Counted from the stretch's first letter, positions 8,215 to 17,786 are shown. The stretch is 43,064 nt of DNA from Poseidonibacter ostreae (GCF_009208075.1 NZ_WFKJ01000025.1:1-43064); one strand, 5' to 3'. Numbers and translations are program-made. Notes: a model not told the origin generated them from the sequence alone.

Positions 8215-8280
8215 ATTTATAAATTTATAAATAATTCCCTTATTTTAGTGACTTGTAGTAATCTTTTCCTGTCTTTATTT

Positions 8281-8336
8281 GTTTCAAAAGCTATTAATTG
8301 TTTCATTTTAGTTTTTTATCACTTCAATGATATAAT
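8281..8336 (+). promoter_or_regulatory. Promoter of the 80-residue membrane protein gene with GTTTCAA half-sites
   Basis: A plus-strand -10 box TATAAT lies at 8331-8336. Upstream are GTTTCAA (8281-8287) and GTTTCAT (8300-8306), the same half-site found in the TRAP-operon and kinase promoters. Their 19-bp separation differs from the 11-bp tandem, so binding here is less certain. Confidence 0.45.
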
Positions 8337-8364
8337 AAAAGAAATATATTTAAAAGAGGTATTT

Positions 8365-8607
8365 GTGGCAAGAAAAAATATTGTAATTGGTGGCTTTACA
8401 AAAGAACAAAGAGTAAAAGAGTTAGAAAAAACAAAAACTAACTATAAAAAAAAAGGTTATAAATTTTTAAAATTTGAGGAAAATGGAACTTTAAAATCTG
8501 TAGCAGTTTTTGAAGTAGATGAAGCAATACTTAAAAAAGAAAAATCTTTACAACTTATTGTAATAGGAATTGGATTTTTAGTAGTAGCTGCTATTTTATA
8601 TTTTTAA
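8365..8607 (+). CDS. Small C-tail-anchored membrane protein of unknown function
   Basis: An 80-residue protein. I start it at GTG 8365 because AAAGAGG lies 5 bp upstream and a TATAAT box lies at 8331-8336; the longer open frame from 8206 would run through the promoter and operator region. The N-terminal 60 residues are soluble and Lys/Glu-rich. The C terminus is one hydrophobic helix (about 62-80, LQLIVIGIGFLVVAAILYF), so it should be tail-anchored with its body in the cytoplasm. No family was recognised. It is divergent from the TRAP operon, shares operator half-sites with it and converges on the response regulator gene at 8610, which suggests it belongs to the same regulon. Confidence 0.7.
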   Translation: MARKNIVIGGFTKEQRVKELEKTKTNYKKKGYKFLKFEENGTLKSVAVFEVDEAILKKEKSLQLIVIGIGFLVVAAILYF

Positions 8608-8609
8608 AA

Positions 8610-9314
8610 CTATTCTATAATATATCCTAGACCTTTTTTTGAAACAATAAAATCATCATCATGTACTTTATCTTTCACTCTTTTTATAACTGTACGCATT
8701 GTAGCATCAGAAGTTTTTACATCACTCCAAATAAACTCTTTTAAAAATTCTTTTGTTTTTATCTCTTTTATATTACTTGTTAGAGCTTGAAGTAAAAGTA
8801 TCTCTTTTTTAGAAAGGCTAATTAAATTTTCACCTTTATATAAAAGATTTGTTTTTGTATTAAATGAGTATGTTTTATTTAAATTTATTACTTCAAGTTC
8901 AACTTCAACTTTTGATTTATCTTCTAAGACTTTAGTTTTTACTTTTTTTAGAATTTCCATAATATTTTTAACTTCTAAAGGTTTTACAAAATAAGAGATT
9001 ACATTTAGACCAATTGATTTGAAAAGATACTCTTCATCTTTAAAAGCAGATACTATTATAAACTTTTGATTATCATTTAAATCTGTTATATCTTCAATCA
9101 TAGAAAGTCCATCTTTATTTGGCATTTTTATATCTGTTAAAACTAAATCAAAAGCTTTATTTTCCTCTAAAGAGTTTTTGTATTTATCAAATCCAATTTG
9201 CCCATCTTCAGCAATTTCAACTTCATCAAAAATTGTATCAAGATAAAAACTTAATATTTCTCTTGCGTCTTCTTCATCTTCTACTAATAATACTCTTGTA
9301 ATTAAATCATTCAT
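8610..9314 (-). CDS. OmpR/PhoB-type response regulator, partner of the adjacent sensor kinase
   Basis: A 234-residue protein. It has an N-terminal receiver domain (acidic pocket VEDEED at 11-16, phospho-acceptor D61 in LTDIKMPNKDG, Lys in FVKPLE) and a C-terminal winged-helix DNA-binding domain (about 140-234, ending KKGLGYIIE). It is co-transcribed with the kinase upstream (16-bp gap). The TAXI-TRAP operon lies next door. Two-component systems beside TRAP operons usually control them, and the GTTTCAA direct repeats at 8197-8214 and 11978-11995 are candidate binding sites. Target assignment is inferred from location and motif geometry. Confidence 0.92.
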   Translation of the reverse strand: MNDLITRVLLVEDEEDAREILSFYLDTIFDEVEIAEDGQIGFDKYKNSLEENKAFDLVLTDIKMPNKDGLSMIEDITDLNDNQKFIIVSAFKDEEYLFKSIGLNVISYFVKPLEVKNIMEILKKVKTKVLEDKSKVEVELEVINLNKTYSFNTKTNLLYKGENLISLSKKEILLLQALTSNIKEIKTKEFLKEFIWSDVKTSDATMRTVIKRVKDKVHDDDFIVSKKGLGYIIE

Positions 9315-9330
9315 CGTAATGTTAAGAAGT

Positions 9331-11961
9331 TTAAATATTTAAAGTGATGATAAACTTTACACCATCTTTAATATTTTCAACTTCTATTTTTCCTTTCATA
9401 TTTGTTTCTATAATGGATTTTGTCATATAAAGTCCAATTCCTGTACCTTGATGCTCAAATTTTGTAGTAAAATATGGCTCAAAAATTCTATCCATAATAT
9501 CATTTTTAATATTACCACCATTATTTAAAATCTCAATCCTTACTTTTTTATTTTCTTGTATTAAAGAGATATTTATACAAGCATTAAAGTTACTATTCTC
9601 ATCTTTTGTTAATATTGATTTTTTTGAAAGCAAAGCATCTTTAGCATTATTTAAAATATTTAAAATTGCTTGCTTTAACTCATTTTCATAATTAGTAATA
9701 ACAACATCATTTGAAATAAACTCTATTTTTATATTTTCTGATTCATATTGATTCTTAACCATATTTAAAAGCGTAGAAATACACTCTTTTAAACAAAATT
9801 CATTTGGAGTTTTCGAGGGTTTATAAAAGTTTTTAAAATCATCTATAGTTTCACTCATATATTCAATATGTGTATTAGCTCTATTCATAAACTTATCTAA
9901 TTTTTCACTGCTAACTGCTTCATTTTTGTAATTATCTCTTAAAAATTGTAAAATTAAAGACACATTATTTAAAGGTTGTCTCCATTGATGAGCTATGTTT
10001 CCTAGCATTTCACCCATTGAAGCTAATTTACTTTGTTGAATTAAAATTCTATCTTTATCTCTATTTTTTTTAACTTCCTCTTCAACTTTTAATTTTAGCT
10101 CTTCTTGACTTACTTTTATTTTAGTAATATCATTAATATACCCATAAAAATGACTTACATCTCCAGAGTGATTTTTAATCAATATAACTCTTGATGATAT
10201 CCATCTTATTTCATTTGCTGCATTTATTACTCTACAAACTATTGTAAAGTTTGGTAAATCATTTTTAAGTGCTGCATTTATTGCAACTTGCACTTTATTA
10301 ATATCATCTTTATAAATTAAGTTCATTAAACTCATTTGATTTGATTCAAATTCTTGCTTCGTATACCCAAAAGTCTTAATACTTTTTGATATATATTGTA
10401 TAGATAAATTTTTATTATTTACAAGTTTAAAGATAACAATCTTTCCATCTTCAACTAAAAGTTCTACATCTAAAAGCTCTTTTTTCATTCTCTTATTTTT
10501 ATCTATATCCATTGACATCATAAGCATTCTATCAAGTTCATTTTTATCATTTACAAAAGATTTACCACGAGCAAGAACCCATTTAAAACCTTCATTTTTT
10601 GTTTTAAGTCTATATTCACAAATAAAAGTATCATCATTTTTAGCAAAGATTTTGTCAAATAAGTTTTTAACTTTTGCTTTATCTTCATTATGAATAAGTT
10701 CAAACCAATCTGAAAATGTTTTAACTTCTTCTTTCTTATAACCAAACATATCAAGCCATTTATCTGAAAAATATATTTTTTCTGTTTTAAAGTCAATATC
10801 CCATAAACCATCATTTGACGCTATAATTGCTAACTCAAATCTTTTTTTCCAATGCTCTAAAGATACAGTTTTTGTTTGTAATTCATTATCATATTCATTA
10901 AATATGCTTTTTATAAAATTTGAAAAGATATATGTAAAAAGAATTAAAACAGCTGTTATAACTAAAATATAAATAAATATTTGAAATAAGAAATTTCTAT
11001 ATTCACGTTTTATATTAAAAACTAAATCTTTGATTTGATTATCTATAATACTTTTATCAAAAAAAGAGCTAATTAAAAAATTATATTTTTCATATATATA
11101 AGTTAAATTTTTAAACTTTTCTTTATATTCATAATCAATAAAATAGTGTTCTAATATTTCAAATGACATATTTTCTTTTTTTTCAAGTAAGAGTTCATTT
11201 GAATTTTTAAATATTTTGTTATTATTAAAATTATAAGTACTTTGAGAAATTATGTCATAAAACCAAATATTATAAGTATTTGTATTTATTGTATCTATAA
11301 TGGATTTTTTTGTGATTTCTTTTATAGAACTTATTGTAGAAAAAGATCCTACATAATACTCTTGCTTATCAATAACTATTTTATCAAAGAAACTAAGTCT
11401 TACTGTTTTTTGTAAATCATCTTTCCAGTATTGTAAATTATCTTTACCTTGAGAATATATATACTGTAGGATAATATCTTTATTCTTAGGAATTATTTTA
11501 GTATTAAATACTAATTTTTGTAAATAATTTATAGATTTTTTACCATATAATATATTTAATTCATTTTTTGTAAACATTACTACTTTAGTATTATTGTTTT
11601 TTTCAATTTGTTTTATATAGTTCTTAAGTTCGTCAATTTTATTTAAGTTATTAGCCTGAAAATATCCTATTACTTTATAAGTGATTTTTTTTAGTAATAT
11701 CTCTTCTTCTAAAAAAGCATTTTTTAGATTTTCTTTAACTTGATTTTTGAATCGTTGAAGTTCTTCTTTTTTATTAAACTCGTAGTTTAACAAAGCTTTT
11801 TGTTTTAATAAATCAATTTCTCTATTTTCTTTTGATTCTAAAATAAAAAATGAGATTACAAGTAAAACTAATGCAAGAAGCATTATAAAGAAAACGGGTA
11901 TTTGTGAGAAAAGTTTTTGAATGTCATTTAAGCTATATTTTTTATTACTTTTAAAAAACAT
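9331..11961 (-). CDS. Membrane sensor histidine kinase with periplasmic sensor and two PAS domains
   Basis: An 876-residue protein. TM1 is about 21-41, followed by a large periplasmic sensor (about 42-324, Cache-like), TM2 about 325-348 and a PAS/PAC domain about 370-495. A second PAS domain spans about 500-625. The H-box GNIAHQWRQPLNN carries phospho-accepting His658. The ATPase domain has N-box LNILNNAKDAL (about 766-776), EPYFTTK and the G2 box GTGIGL (about 839-844). The HQWRQPL form is typical of Campylobacterota and of DctB-like C4-dicarboxylate sensors. It probably senses the TRAP substrate outside the cell and phosphorylates the regulator at 8610-9314. The ATG at 11961 follows AAAAAAGG. 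Confidence 0.92.
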   Translation of the reverse strand: MFFKSNKKYSLNDIQKLFSQIPVFFIMLLALVLLVISFFILESKENREIDLLKQKALLNYEFNKKEELQRFKNQVKENLKNAFLEEEILLKKITYKVIGYFQANNLNKIDELKNYIKQIEKNNNTKVVMFTKNELNILYGKKSINYLQKLVFNTKIIPKNKDIILQYIYSQGKDNLQYWKDDLQKTVRLSFFDKIVIDKQEYYVGSFSTISSIKEITKKSIIDTINTNTYNIWFYDIISQSTYNFNNNKIFKNSNELLLEKKENMSFEILEHYFIDYEYKEKFKNLTYIYEKYNFLISSFFDKSIIDNQIKDLVFNIKREYRNFLFQIFIYILVITAVLILFTYIFSNFIKSIFNEYDNELQTKTVSLEHWKKRFELAIIASNDGLWDIDFKTEKIYFSDKWLDMFGYKKEEVKTFSDWFELIHNEDKAKVKNLFDKIFAKNDDTFICEYRLKTKNEGFKWVLARGKSFVNDKNELDRMLMMSMDIDKNKRMKKELLDVELLVEDGKIVIFKLVNNKNLSIQYISKSIKTFGYTKQEFESNQMSLMNLIYKDDINKVQVAINAALKNDLPNFTIVCRVINAANEIRWISSRVILIKNHSGDVSHFYGYINDITKIKVSQEELKLKVEEEVKKNRDKDRILIQQSKLASMGEMLGNIAHQWRQPLNNVSLILQFLRDNYKNEAVSSEKLDKFMNRANTHIEYMSETIDDFKNFYKPSKTPNEFCLKECISTLLNMVKNQYESENIKIEFISNDVVITNYENELKQAILNILNNAKDALLSKKSILTKDENSNFNACINISLIQENKKVRIEILNNGGNIKNDIMDRIFEPYFTTKFEHQGTGIGLYMTKSIIETNMKGKIEVENIKDGVKFIITLNI

Positions 11962-11975
11962 TCATTTACCTTTTT

Positions 11976-12015
11976 TAGTTTCAAAATTGTTTCAAGATGA
12001 ATTATATTGAAACAA
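11976..12015 (-). promoter_or_regulatory. Kinase-gene promoter with GTTTCAA tandem operator
   Basis: The minus-strand -10 box TATAAT is at 12001-12006. A TTGAAACAA half-site (12007-12015) abuts it upstream. The tandem GTTTCAA (11978-11984)-AATT-GTTTCAA (11989-11995) lies just downstream, about at +1 to +17. An 18-bp block is identical to the TRAP-promoter operator at 8197-8214. Binding downstream of the -10 box would block transcription, so negative autoregulation is suggested, opposite to the activator position at the TRAP operon. Confidence 0.6.
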
Positions 12016-12059
12016 TTTAAAAAACTAAGTTAAGGCTTTAATCTATTTATATTTAAATA

Positions 12060-13928
12060 CTATTTACCATTGAATTCTTTTTCATCAGTTTTTTCAACAA
12101 CTTGTACTGCAATCTTATTAACTTCCGTAGCAACTTTATTTGCCTCTTCAGCAGATTGAGCATTTTGTTGTGTTACTTGGTCAAGATTATTAACGGTATC
12201 ATTAATTTGTTCCATAGCAGTAAACTGTTCTTTTGATGAACTAGACACTTCATTAATAAGTGCTAAAGTATTATGAATATTACTATTTAATTTTTCATAT
12301 CCTTCAATCATATCACTAGAAATTGATTTACCGTCATTTGCTTTTGATGTTGCATTTTCTACTAAATCTTTTATCTCTTTTGCAGCTTCAGCAGATCTAC
12401 TTGCAAGATTTCTAACCTCTTGAGCAACAACAGCAAAACCTTTTCCAGCTTCACCAGCAGTTGCAGCTTCAACTGCTGCGTTTAATGAAAGAATATTTGT
12501 TTGGAATGCAATTTGATCAATTATAGTAATTGAATCTGCAATTGCTTGTGTTTGACCATTAATCTCATCCATTGAAGATGCCGTTTTTGAAGCTAACTCT
12601 TGTCCAATTGAAACTGAACTAGATACTTCATTTGCAAAAGAAGTCATTTTTGCAATATTTTCAGAACTATTTTGCATATTTGCAGTTATCTCTTCAATTG
12701 CAGCAGCTATCTCTTCTAAAGATGCGGCTTGAGTATTTGCAGAACTTGTTAAATTATCAACGTTTCTAGATAAGCTATTTGAGTTAGAAGATAGAACTAG
12801 TCCTATTTGTTTATTCTCAATAAGCATAGTTGTAATTGCATTTCCTAATGTATTTATATCAGAACATAAGGCTTTTAAATCTCCATCCATTGATTTTATA
12901 TCTATTGCTGGTCTATAGTCATATTTAGCATAATCAGATAATACTCTCATTGCATTTTTGATATTAGTTTCAACAGCTTCTAACATCTCATTAATTACAT
13001 CTTTTAATTCATTTAATGATGGATTACTTGTATTACCTTCAATTCTAACATCTAAATAACCTTTTTTAGCTTCACTAGCACAAGAAATTGCACTATCAAC
13101 TAAAACTCTATCACTTTCAACACCTTCTTTTATTCTAGTAATACCTAAGTTTACAGCTTTTGCCATTTCTCCTAGTTCATCTTTTGATTCAACATCAATT
13201 AATTTTGCTTCTGAAGTCTCTTTATTCATATACTTAAAGAATTCTAATAAACCTACTTGGAATTTTGCTAAAGGTTTTTTTATAGAGTTTGTAACTGCAA
13301 TTATAATAATAAAAGATACAATAAAAGCAATTGCTATTAATAAATATAAAGTATATAAAGTACTATCAATTTGAGCTAATGCTTCTTTATAACTCTCTTT
13401 ATTTTCTTTATCAGCAACATCATTTATCTTTTTTAAATCTTTATTTAAAAGTAAAAAAACTTCATCTGTAACAGATAACATTGGAGTTGCCATCCCAACA
13501 TCAACAGATAACATATCAATTGCATCTCTAACAGTTAATCTATACTCTTTTTTGTTTTTTTCTATTTCTTTTATTATTTTAATTGTTTTTTTATCAAGTT
13601 TCTTCGATGATTTTAATATTTTCAAATCTTCATCCATTGATTTTCCAATACTTGCCAATATTAGCAATTGTTCATCAATTTGTGATTGTTCATAACCATC
13701 AGTTGCATAACTAAAAATTTTATACAATACGGAATTATATAAATCTATATCAATAAGTAGTTTTGTACTATCTTTATATAATTCAAACTTTACTTCAACT
13801 ATTTCATTTAGTGTTTCTTTATCTGATTTTAAAGCATTATTTGAAAAAATCGCTAAAATCACTAAGAAGATAACTGAAATTGCAGGCGCAATTATTAGTT
13901 TACTACCAATTTTTATATTATTTAACAT
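12060..13928 (-). CDS. Methyl-accepting chemotaxis protein
   Basis: A 622-residue transmembrane chemoreceptor. TM1 is about 11-29, the periplasmic helical-bundle ligand domain about 30-191 and TM2 about 192-213. HAMP-like and long helical linker segments follow, then the cytoplasmic signalling domain. The highly conserved hairpin tip around residues 470-525 is intact ([18 protein letters not shown], then [18 protein letters not shown]). It relays attractant or repellent signals to CheA/CheW at the cell pole. It has no C-terminal receptor-tethering pentapeptide. The upstream neighbour on the same strand (108-bp gap, with a terminator between) encodes a secreted single-Cache protein that could act as a ligand-binding partner. 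Confidence 0.93.
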   Translation of the reverse strand: MLNNIKIGSKLIIAPAISVIFLVILAIFSNNALKSDKETLNEIVEVKFELYKDSTKLLIDIDLYNSVLYKIFSYATDGYEQSQIDEQLLILASIGKSMDEDLKILKSSKKLDKKTIKIIKEIEKNKKEYRLTVRDAIDMLSVDVGMATPMLSVTDEVFLLLNKDLKKINDVADKENKESYKEALAQIDSTLYTLYLLIAIAFIVSFIIIIAVTNSIKKPLAKFQVGLLEFFKYMNKETSEAKLIDVESKDELGEMAKAVNLGITRIKEGVESDRVLVDSAISCASEAKKGYLDVRIEGNTSNPSLNELKDVINEMLEAVETNIKNAMRVLSDYAKYDYRPAIDIKSMDGDLKALCSDINTLGNAITTMLIENKQIGLVLSSNSNSLSRNVDNLTSSANTQAASLEEIAAAIEEITANMQNSSENIAKMTSFANEVSSSVSIGQELASKTASSMDEINGQTQAIADSITIIDQIAFQTNILSLNAAVEAATAGEAGKGFAVVAQEVRNLASRSAEAAKEIKDLVENATSKANDGKSISSDMIEGYEKLNSNIHNTLALINEVSSSSKEQFTAMEQINDTVNNLDQVTQQNAQSAEEANKVATEVNKIAVQVVEKTDEKEFNGK

Positions 13929-13998
13929 TTGTGTTCCTATTTAAAATATTAGTAAAATAAATTTACTCAAAGATAAACTTATTTTATTAATTTTTAAA

Positions 13999-14026
13999 AA
14001 ATTCCTGATATTAAAATCAGGAATTT
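13999..14026 (-). terminator. Rho-independent terminator of the Cache-protein gene
   Basis: An 11-bp stem (AAATTCCTGAT / ATCAGGAATTT) encloses a 6-nt loop. On the minus strand it is followed by a T6 run. It lies 11 bp beyond the stop of the gene at 14037-14489 and separates it from the chemoreceptor gene. Confidence 0.7.
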
Positions 14027-14036
14027 ATAATTATTG

Positions 14037-14489
14037 TTATTCTTTATAGTATCCAGCACCAATTAATTGATTTTCGCCAATACCAATTACAAATGATGAT
14101 TTAGGTGTTTGTTTTTTAGTTATAGGATGTGCCCATACATAATCACTCCAACCTTTTCCATCAGCCTTAACTACATCAATAAAGTTTTTAAATAATTGAT
14201 TTCCAGCTTTATCTTTGTATCTAAGTAAGTTTTTACCTTTAAGAGGTTTCTTAGGATGAGCTGTAATTACACCATCAAAGTCATTTGCCCAGATGTATAA
14301 TTCACCTTTGTCAAATTTTCCACCTTTTTTACCAATTTCTTCAACACATTTAGCAACACCCACTTCATCACAGAAAGCTTTACCTTCCATAACATGTGCT
14401 TTAACTTCATCTGCTGTTAATGCAAATGCGTATGTTGCTCCACCAAGTAATAATACTGCACCAAGTTTCATTAATTTGTTCATGTTCAA
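14037..14489 (-). CDS. Secreted single-Cache-domain protein
   Basis: A 150-residue protein with a cleavable signal peptide (about 1-23, ending YAFA-L). The rest resembles a stand-alone single Cache (sCache_2) domain: a helix, then the GELYIWANDFDGVITAHP strand pair, KGKNLLRYKDKAGNQLFKNF, and WSDYVWAHPIT...K. Such domains bind small ligands and are normally fused to chemoreceptors or kinases; a free periplasmic version has no output domain. Two cysteines (about 39 and 47) could form a disulfide. It is encoded directly upstream of the chemoreceptor gene but has its own terminator. A role as a binding-protein-type co-receptor is inferred only. Confidence 0.82.
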   Translation of the reverse strand: MNMNKLMKLGAVLLLGGATYAFALTADEVKAHVMEGKAFCDEVGVAKCVEEIGKKGGKFDKGELYIWANDFDGVITAHPKKPLKGKNLLRYKDKAGNQLFKNFIDVVKADGKGWSDYVWAHPITKKQTPKSSFVIGIGENQLIGAGYYKE

Positions 14490-14725
14490 TCCTTAAAGTT
14501 TAATATATAATCAGTTTTACATAATAAAATTAATTTTGTCTTAATAAAATTAGTTATTTTTACCTAAACTTAAGTTTTTGTAACAAATTGTAAAATTATC
14601 TTTAGATTGCTATTTTATTGCTATTGAAGAGGAAAAAGTTTTATTTATTGATATCTAAAAAAATTATTTTTAAATATCAGAGAATATAAGATTCAAAGAT
14701 TTTAGATAATAACTTTTAAAATAAC

Positions 14726-15640
14726 TTAAGTTAATTCCTGTTCATATAAACTTTTTGAACTAAGATAAGAACCTTCAAGATTATCTTCTTTAAAAAAATC
14801 CCCACAAATTCCAAGAGATAAACTTTCATCATAAATATAATTTTTATCTATTGATTTTGTTACATTAGCATATTTCCAAAAGTGTGGCATTAGATGAAAT
14901 TCATCTTCAAGTTTTAAGTTCAAAATATCATTAACTATTTTTTGCATATACTCTTTTACCTCATCTTTATTTCTTAAGTTTTGCTCTTCACAAATAGTAG
15001 GATTTAAATGAAGAACGTAACTAGAAAAGTTTCCATAATCATATTTTGAAGAATTGTCAACTATCTTTTTAAAACTACTATTATTTACTAATTTTGGATT
15101 CATAATATTTTGCAAAGTATAAGAGTATATTAAAAGTGTAGCAATAGATTCATATCTAACTTCTTTTAACTCTTTTTCTATATTTATAGGAAGTTCAATA
15201 TCTAAATCTAAAATTTGAGGAGTTGGAATTGTAATAATTAATTTATCAAAAGGTGAATATGACATACCATTTTCATCATATAAATGCCATTTATTATCAA
15301 TTTTTTTACAGCTTACAATTTTCGTATTTTTATAAAAGTCATCTTTATCTAACATTGATGAGCATAATTTATTCATACCCTTTAAAGGATAATAAGTATT
15401 ATCTTTTTTTACTAAAATATTTTCTTTTACTTTTTTTTCACAAAAATCTATGAAGTCTTGATTATTTGCATTAAAAAAAGGTGTTCCATGATCTATTAAC
15501 TTATCATTTATATATCTTGTACTGCATCTTCCACCTGAACCTCTAGCTTTTTCAAATATCTTTACACTATTTCCATCTTTTTTTAAAAGATTATATATAT
15601 TTGTTCCACTTAATCCTGCTCCAATTATGGCAATATTCAT
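14726..15640 (-). CDS. Renalase-like NAD(P)/FAD-dependent oxidoreductase
   Basis: A 304-residue flavoprotein. It has an N-terminal Rossmann motif GAGLSG (residues 7-12), an acidic end of the second strand (IFEKARGSGGRCSTR, 28-42) and the DHGTPFF motif following it. This set is characteristic of the renalase/amine-oxidase-related FAD family. The C-terminal GICGDFF motif near 275 is the usual closing FAD-contact segment. Bacterial renalase-like proteins oxidise aberrant dihydropyridine forms of NAD(P)H; whether this one does is not visible. It is a lone gene with promoter-sized gaps on both sides. Confidence 0.75.
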   Translation of the reverse strand: MNIAIIGAGLSGTNIYNLLKKDGNSVKIFEKARGSGGRCSTRYINDKLIDHGTPFFNANNQDFIDFCEKKVKENILVKKDNTYYPLKGMNKLCSSMLDKDDFYKNTKIVSCKKIDNKWHLYDENGMSYSPFDKLIITIPTPQILDLDIELPINIEKELKEVRYESIATLLIYSYTLQNIMNPKLVNNSSFKKIVDNSSKYDYGNFSSYVLHLNPTICEEQNLRNKDEVKEYMQKIVNDILNLKLEDEFHLMPHFWKYANVTKSIDKNYIYDESLSLGICGDFFKEDNLEGSYLSSKSLYEQELT

Positions 15641-15744
15641 TTTTTATCCTAGAGTTTATTTTCTATATATAGACAATTTTATAAAATATTGCAGTTTTTT
15701 TGTAGTAGTTTTTTGTTAGTTTATAAGAGCTAGTAAGTATATTC

Positions 15745-15792
15745 AATAAAGAGATTAAGTTCTTTTACTTAAAAAACTTAATTCACTTTATT
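15745..15792 (-). terminator. Long imperfect hairpin after purE
   Basis: The inner stem ATTAAGTT (15754-15761) / AACTTAAT (15775-15782) is extended by AATAAAG (15745-15751) / CTTTATT (15786-15792). It begins 5 bp beyond the purE stop codon. It probably ends the sbtA-sbtB-purK-purE transcript; there is no clear U-tract. Confidence 0.5.
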
Positions 15793-15796
15793 CTAA

Positions 15797-16321
15797 TTAT
15801 TTTGCCATTTGTTTTAAATATTTTTTATATTCAAGTTTATCTAATTTTTTTACCTTAGTTTCTACTTCTTCTTTCATACTGTTTTTATATGCTAGAATTT
15901 TCTTTCTTAAACTTGAATCTTTAACTCCAAGTATTTGAGTAGCTAATATTCCTGCATTTTTTGCACCATTAATTGCAACAGTTGCAACAGGAACTCCACC
16001 TGGCATTTGAACAATTGATAATAATGAATCCATTCCCTCTAAATTAGAGCCTCTAACTGGAACACCAATAACTGGTAAAGCAGTTAATGCTGCAACCATT
16101 CCTGGCAAATGCGCTGCACCTCCTGCACCTGCGATGATAACTCTTAAGCCTCTTTTTTCAGCATTTTTAGAATATTCAACTAATCTATCTGGTGTTCTGT
16201 GAGCTGATACAACACTTACTTCATACTCAACTCCGAACTCTTCACACATTTGTGCTGCTGCACTCATAACTGGTAAGTCTGAATCACTTCCCATAATAAT
16301 TCCAACTAATGCTTTACTCAT
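15797..16321 (-). CDS. purE: N5-carboxyaminoimidazole ribonucleotide mutase
   Basis: A 174-residue class I PurE. It has the phosphate-binding GSDSDLPVM (11-19), the catalytic SAHRTPDR (39-46, His41) and the [13 protein letters not shown] loop. It converts N5-CAIR to CAIR in de novo purine synthesis, working on the product of PurK. The start codon lies 8 bp inside the end of purK, so the two are translationally coupled. Its length matches the usual octameric bacterial enzyme. It is the last gene of the sbtA-sbtB-purK-purE operon. Confidence 0.96.
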   Translation of the reverse strand: MSKALVGIIMGSDSDLPVMSAAAQMCEEFGVEYEVSVVSAHRTPDRLVEYSKNAEKRGLRVIIAGAGGAAHLPGMVAALTALPVIGVPVRGSNLEGMDSLLSIVQMPGGVPVATVAINGAKNAGILATQILGVKDSSLRKKILAYKNSMKEEVETKVKKLDKLEYKKYLKQMAK

Positions 16322-17468
16322 ATTTCTTACTCCCTTTAATTTTTAAAATATCTTTTGCTTTCATTGCTTTTTCTAATGCTACATCAATATCATCATCTAA
16401 TACCGTTATATGTCCCATTTTTCTAAAGGGTTTTGTAAAACTTTTTCCATAGAAATGAAAAGATAATTCAGGAATCTCTAAAGCATCATGAATTCCTTCA
16501 ATAAATGGCTCACCTTCATATCCCTCTTCACCAAGTAAATTAACCATAACAGAAGGTGAAATTAATTTTGTAGAACCTAAAGGAAGATTTGTAACTGCCC
16601 TTATAATTTGTTCAAACTGAGATGTTGCACATGATTCAACAGTATAATGTCCTGAATTATGTGGTCTTGGAGCTATTTCATTTACTAGTAGTTCTCCACT
16701 TTTTGTTAAAAACAGTTCAACTCCAAAAATACCAACTCCATCTAAAGCTTCAATTGACTTAATACATATTTCAATAGATTTCTCTTCGATATCTTTTGAA
16801 ATTCTTGCAGGTGCCATCACACTATCACAGATATTTACTCTTTCATCAAAAAGCATTTCTACTACAGGATAACATCTAATTTCACCTTCAATACTTCTTG
16901 CAACTATAACTGCTAATTCTTTATTTATATCAACAAGTTCTTCAATAAAAGACTCAGCTTTAATAGCAATATTAATATCTGATTCAGATTTAAGCATCTG
17001 AACACCTTGTCCATCGTACCCACCCATTTTAGCTTTTTGAATTACAGGAAAACCAAAGGCTTTTAAATCTTCCTTGCTATTAACATTTTTATATTTTGGA
17101 ACGGGAATACCTTTTTCATCTAAAAGTTTCTTTTGTTCATATTTATTTTGAATTAATTCCATTACATAAGGAGATGGATAAATCTTATGTCCATGGTCAT
17201 ATAATTCTTTTAGAATTGAAGTATCAACATGCTCTAATTCAAATGTTGTTACATGTGTCTCTTGTACTAATTGTTCAAGTTTATCTTTGTCATAGAATCC
17301 ACCAATTATATGTTTATCTGAAACTTGAGCTGCAGGGCAGTTAAATGTTGGGTCTAAAACTGTAACATGAAAGCCCATTTTTTTAGCTTTTTGAGACATA
17401 ATCTTGCCCAATTGTCCGCCACCTATTATTCCTAATTTTAAATTAGAATAGTTAAAATCTTTATTCAT
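16314..17468 (-). CDS. purK: N5-carboxyaminoimidazole ribonucleotide synthase
   Basis: A 384-residue ATP-grasp enzyme. It begins [13 protein letters not shown] (about 12-24) and contains the conserved [13 protein letters not shown] loop and the [14 protein letters not shown] motif near residue 273, both diagnostic for PurK. It uses ATP and bicarbonate to carboxylate AIR to N5-CAIR. It starts 24 bp after a PII-like gene and overlaps purE by 8 bp. The bicarbonate transporter gene heads the same gene run, which links substrate import directly to this bicarbonate-consuming step. Confidence 0.96.
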   Translation of the reverse strand: MNKDFNYSNLKLGIIGGGQLGKIMSQKAKKMGFHVTVLDPTFNCPAAQVSDKHIIGGFYDKDKLEQLVQETHVTTFELEHVDTSILKELYDHGHKIYPSPYVMELIQNKYEQKKLLDEKGIPVPKYKNVNSKEDLKAFGFPVIQKAKMGGYDGQGVQMLKSESDINIAIKAESFIEELVDINKELAVIVARSIEGEIRCYPVVEMLFDERVNICDSVMAPARISKDIEEKSIEICIKSIEALDGVGIFGVELFLTKSGELLVNEIAPRPHNSGHYTVESCATSQFEQIIRAVTNLPLGSTKLISPSVMVNLLGEEGYEGEPFIEGIHDALEIPELSFHFYGKSFTKPFRKMGHITVLDDDIDVALEKAMKAKDILKIKGSKKYE

Positions 17469-17492
17469 TAATTATTATCCATTAAAAATTTA

Positions 17493-17783
17493 TTACATAA
17501 GTAACATAACGTCACTTACAATACATTTACCACCATATTTTTTAATAAAGCTTCTAATATCTTCTTGCATAATTAGATATTTTTCTTCTTCACAAACAGT
17601 AAATATATAATTGTTAGTAAAAACATCAGTTACATCATCTGCTGTTTTTAAACCATGACCACCACAACCAGCTATATCTTTAATGATTGTATATCCAGTA
17701 ATCCCGTGCCCTTTTAAAAGTTTTAATAATCTATTTATATAAACTGATTCAATTATTATTTCAACTTTTTTCATTTTTGTCAT
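17493..17783 (-). CDS. sbtB: PII-like signalling protein, SbtB type
   Basis: A 96-residue ferredoxin-fold PII-like protein. GHGITGYTIIKDIAGCGGHG (residues 25-44) matches the GAKGYTV...GGKG segment of SbtB, with the flexible T-loop between it and the NNYIFTVCEEE strand. SbtB proteins bind adenine nucleotides (cAMP, AMP, ATP) and gate the bicarbonate transporter SbtA. The C-terminal CGPEGC redox loop of cyanobacterial SbtB is absent and the protein ends at VMLLM. It lies 3 bp after sbtA and 24 bp before purK. The pairing with SbtA is strong support for the name; nucleotide specificity is unknown. Confidence 0.83.
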   Translation of the reverse strand: MTKMKKVEIIIESVYINRLLKLLKGHGITGYTIIKDIAGCGGHGLKTADDVTDVFTNNYIFTVCEEEKYLIMQEDIRSFIKKYGGKCIVSDVMLLM

Positions 17784-17786
17784 ATT

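Noticed and set aside
8206-8364. N-terminal extension of the 80-residue membrane protein in the longest open frame.
   Set aside because: It covers the TATAAT box, the operator half-sites and low-complexity hydrophobic text; the GTG at 8365 has the ribosome-binding site.
14600-14660. A plus-strand stretch with protein-like text (KLSLDCYFIAIEEEKVLF) upstream of the Cache gene.
   Set aside because: Only about 22 codons, with no start codon or ribosome-binding site; too short to tell from chance.
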